This document shows, in pieces, positions 6,187 to 6,383 of a DNA stretch of 6,383 bases; position 1 is the stretch's first letter, and each line of letters begins with the position of its first letter. The notes under the pieces are model-generated. The model saw only the letters and a program-made list of their open reading frames with translations. It was not told the origin of the DNA and did not search any database. Made by a program: the position numbers and the translations under genes. The stretch comes from CAYUNT01 sp964446285 (lineage in GTDB: Bacteria > Sumerlaeota > Sumerlaeia > SLMS01 > CAYUNT01). Where the stretch lies: the NCBI GenBank assembly GCA_964446285.1, contig CAYUNT010000231.1, positions 1 through 6,383 of the forward strand. The letters are read 5' to 3'.

Positions 6187-6270
6187 GATTGTTAACCGCG
6201 AAAACCGCTAAAAAACGCGAAAGGAGAATATTCTTTTTTCGTTATTTTCGCGCTATTCGTGGTTGAAATC
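6187..6270. repeat. Large imperfect inverted repeat built of CGCGAAA-like units; possible terminator of the operon
   Basis: The left arm (about 6187-6228) is the approximate reverse complement of the right arm (about 6231-6270), meeting at GAATATTC (6226-6233). Each arm holds repeated units of about 10 bases, visible as CCGCGAAAA, CCGCTAAAA and ACGCGAAAG between 6196 and 6223, and their complements on the right. The outer ends match as GATTGTTAACCGCG against the complement of CGTGGTTGAAATC. The transcript could fold into a long hairpin starting 8 bases after the last stop codon, so it may end or protect the operon mRNA. It resembles a class of dispersed intergenic repeats I recall from several bacterial phyla, whose forced translation gives Arg/Phe-rich peptides. 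No copy number can be judged here. Confidence 0.65.
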
Positions 6271-6284
6271 TTGCTATTGGTTAC

Positions 6285-6302
6285 TTTGTCTCTTTAGACA
6301 AA
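6285..6302. other. Short perfect hairpin in the 3' intergenic region
   Basis: TTTGTCT (6285-6291) pairs perfectly with AGACAAA (6296-6302) around a CTTT loop. The stem is A/T-rich and no T-run follows, so it is a weak terminator at best. It is followed by GGGGACAGCAACCC (6306-6319), wording that recalls ends of REP-associated or IS200-like elements, but without a transposase in view this cannot be decided. Confidence 0.35.
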
Positions 6303-6383
6303 TGCGGGGACAGCAACCCAATTTATAATACTGGAGTGTAGTGAAAATGGTCTGATAATTCTTGTGCGCCAAAGGCGCGAAAA
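6303..6383. other. AT-rich intergenic tail, no gene seen
   Basis: No open frame of interest is present. A TATAAT hexamer occurs at 6324-6329 but no -35 partner stands at proper distance: TAGACA at 6295-6300 is 23 bases upstream. The last bases contain GCGCC-AAA-GGCGC (6366-6378), a short stem that may open another dispersed repeat continuing past the window edge. Confidence 0.35.

Noticed and set aside
6072..6266. 64-codon plus-strand frame running into the 3' inverted repeat
   Set aside because: It is out of frame with the paaK-like gene and its Arg/Phe-rich tail is simply the translated repeat; it also does not supply the missing lysine motif.
6187..6270. CRISPR array
   Set aside because: The repeated units are about 10 bases with no spacers of regular length; the order is palindromic, not repeat-spacer.

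Overview
The window reads as one compact, rightward transport operon from a Gram-negative-type (diderm) bacterium. It encodes a complete LivKHMGF-type ABC importer (periplasmic binding protein, two permeases, two ATPases), followed in the same transcription unit by a PaaK-family (phenylacetate-CoA ligase-like) gene. Coding DNA is GC-rich with uniform style across the six genes. The host cannot be named from this sequence. The dispersed-repeat-like intergenic DNA at both ends and the liv plus paaK-like pairing remind me of uncultured anaerobes in Desulfobacterota, Planctomycetes/Lentisphaerae or related lineages, but that is impression, not proof.

Layout. Positions 1-105 are non-coding and rich in small hairpins. 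A good sigma-54 type -24/-12 element lies at 145-160, followed by a leader with a small hairpin (200-221). livK is at 255-1418. A strong stem-loop with a T-run (1457-1490) then separates it from livH (1560-2438), livM (2432-3541), livG (3522-4277), livF (4287-5006) and the paaK-like gene (5003-6178). From livH onward the genes overlap or lie within 10 bp, so they are almost certainly co-transcribed and largely translationally coupled. From 6179 to the end there is no gene. That stretch holds a large imperfect inverted repeat (about 6187-6270), a 7-bp hairpin (6285-6302) and the start of what may be another repeat.

How it works together. The binding protein captures a ligand in the periplasm and delivers it to the LivH/LivM channel, and LivG/LivF hydrolyse ATP. 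Classical LIV systems carry branched-chain amino acids. Here the binding protein looks closer to the branch associated with aromatic acids, which would suit a PaaK-like partner that normally makes aryl-acetyl-CoA. The stem-loop after livK probably lets the binding protein be made in excess over the membrane parts.

The most unusual point is the last gene. It keeps the PaaK fold, the cysteine motifs and the conserved glutamate, but it has lost several ATP/adenylate-binding motifs and stops before the usual C-terminal catalytic lysine. It is probably a pseudo-ligase or an enzyme with changed chemistry, translationally coupled to a transporter ATPase.
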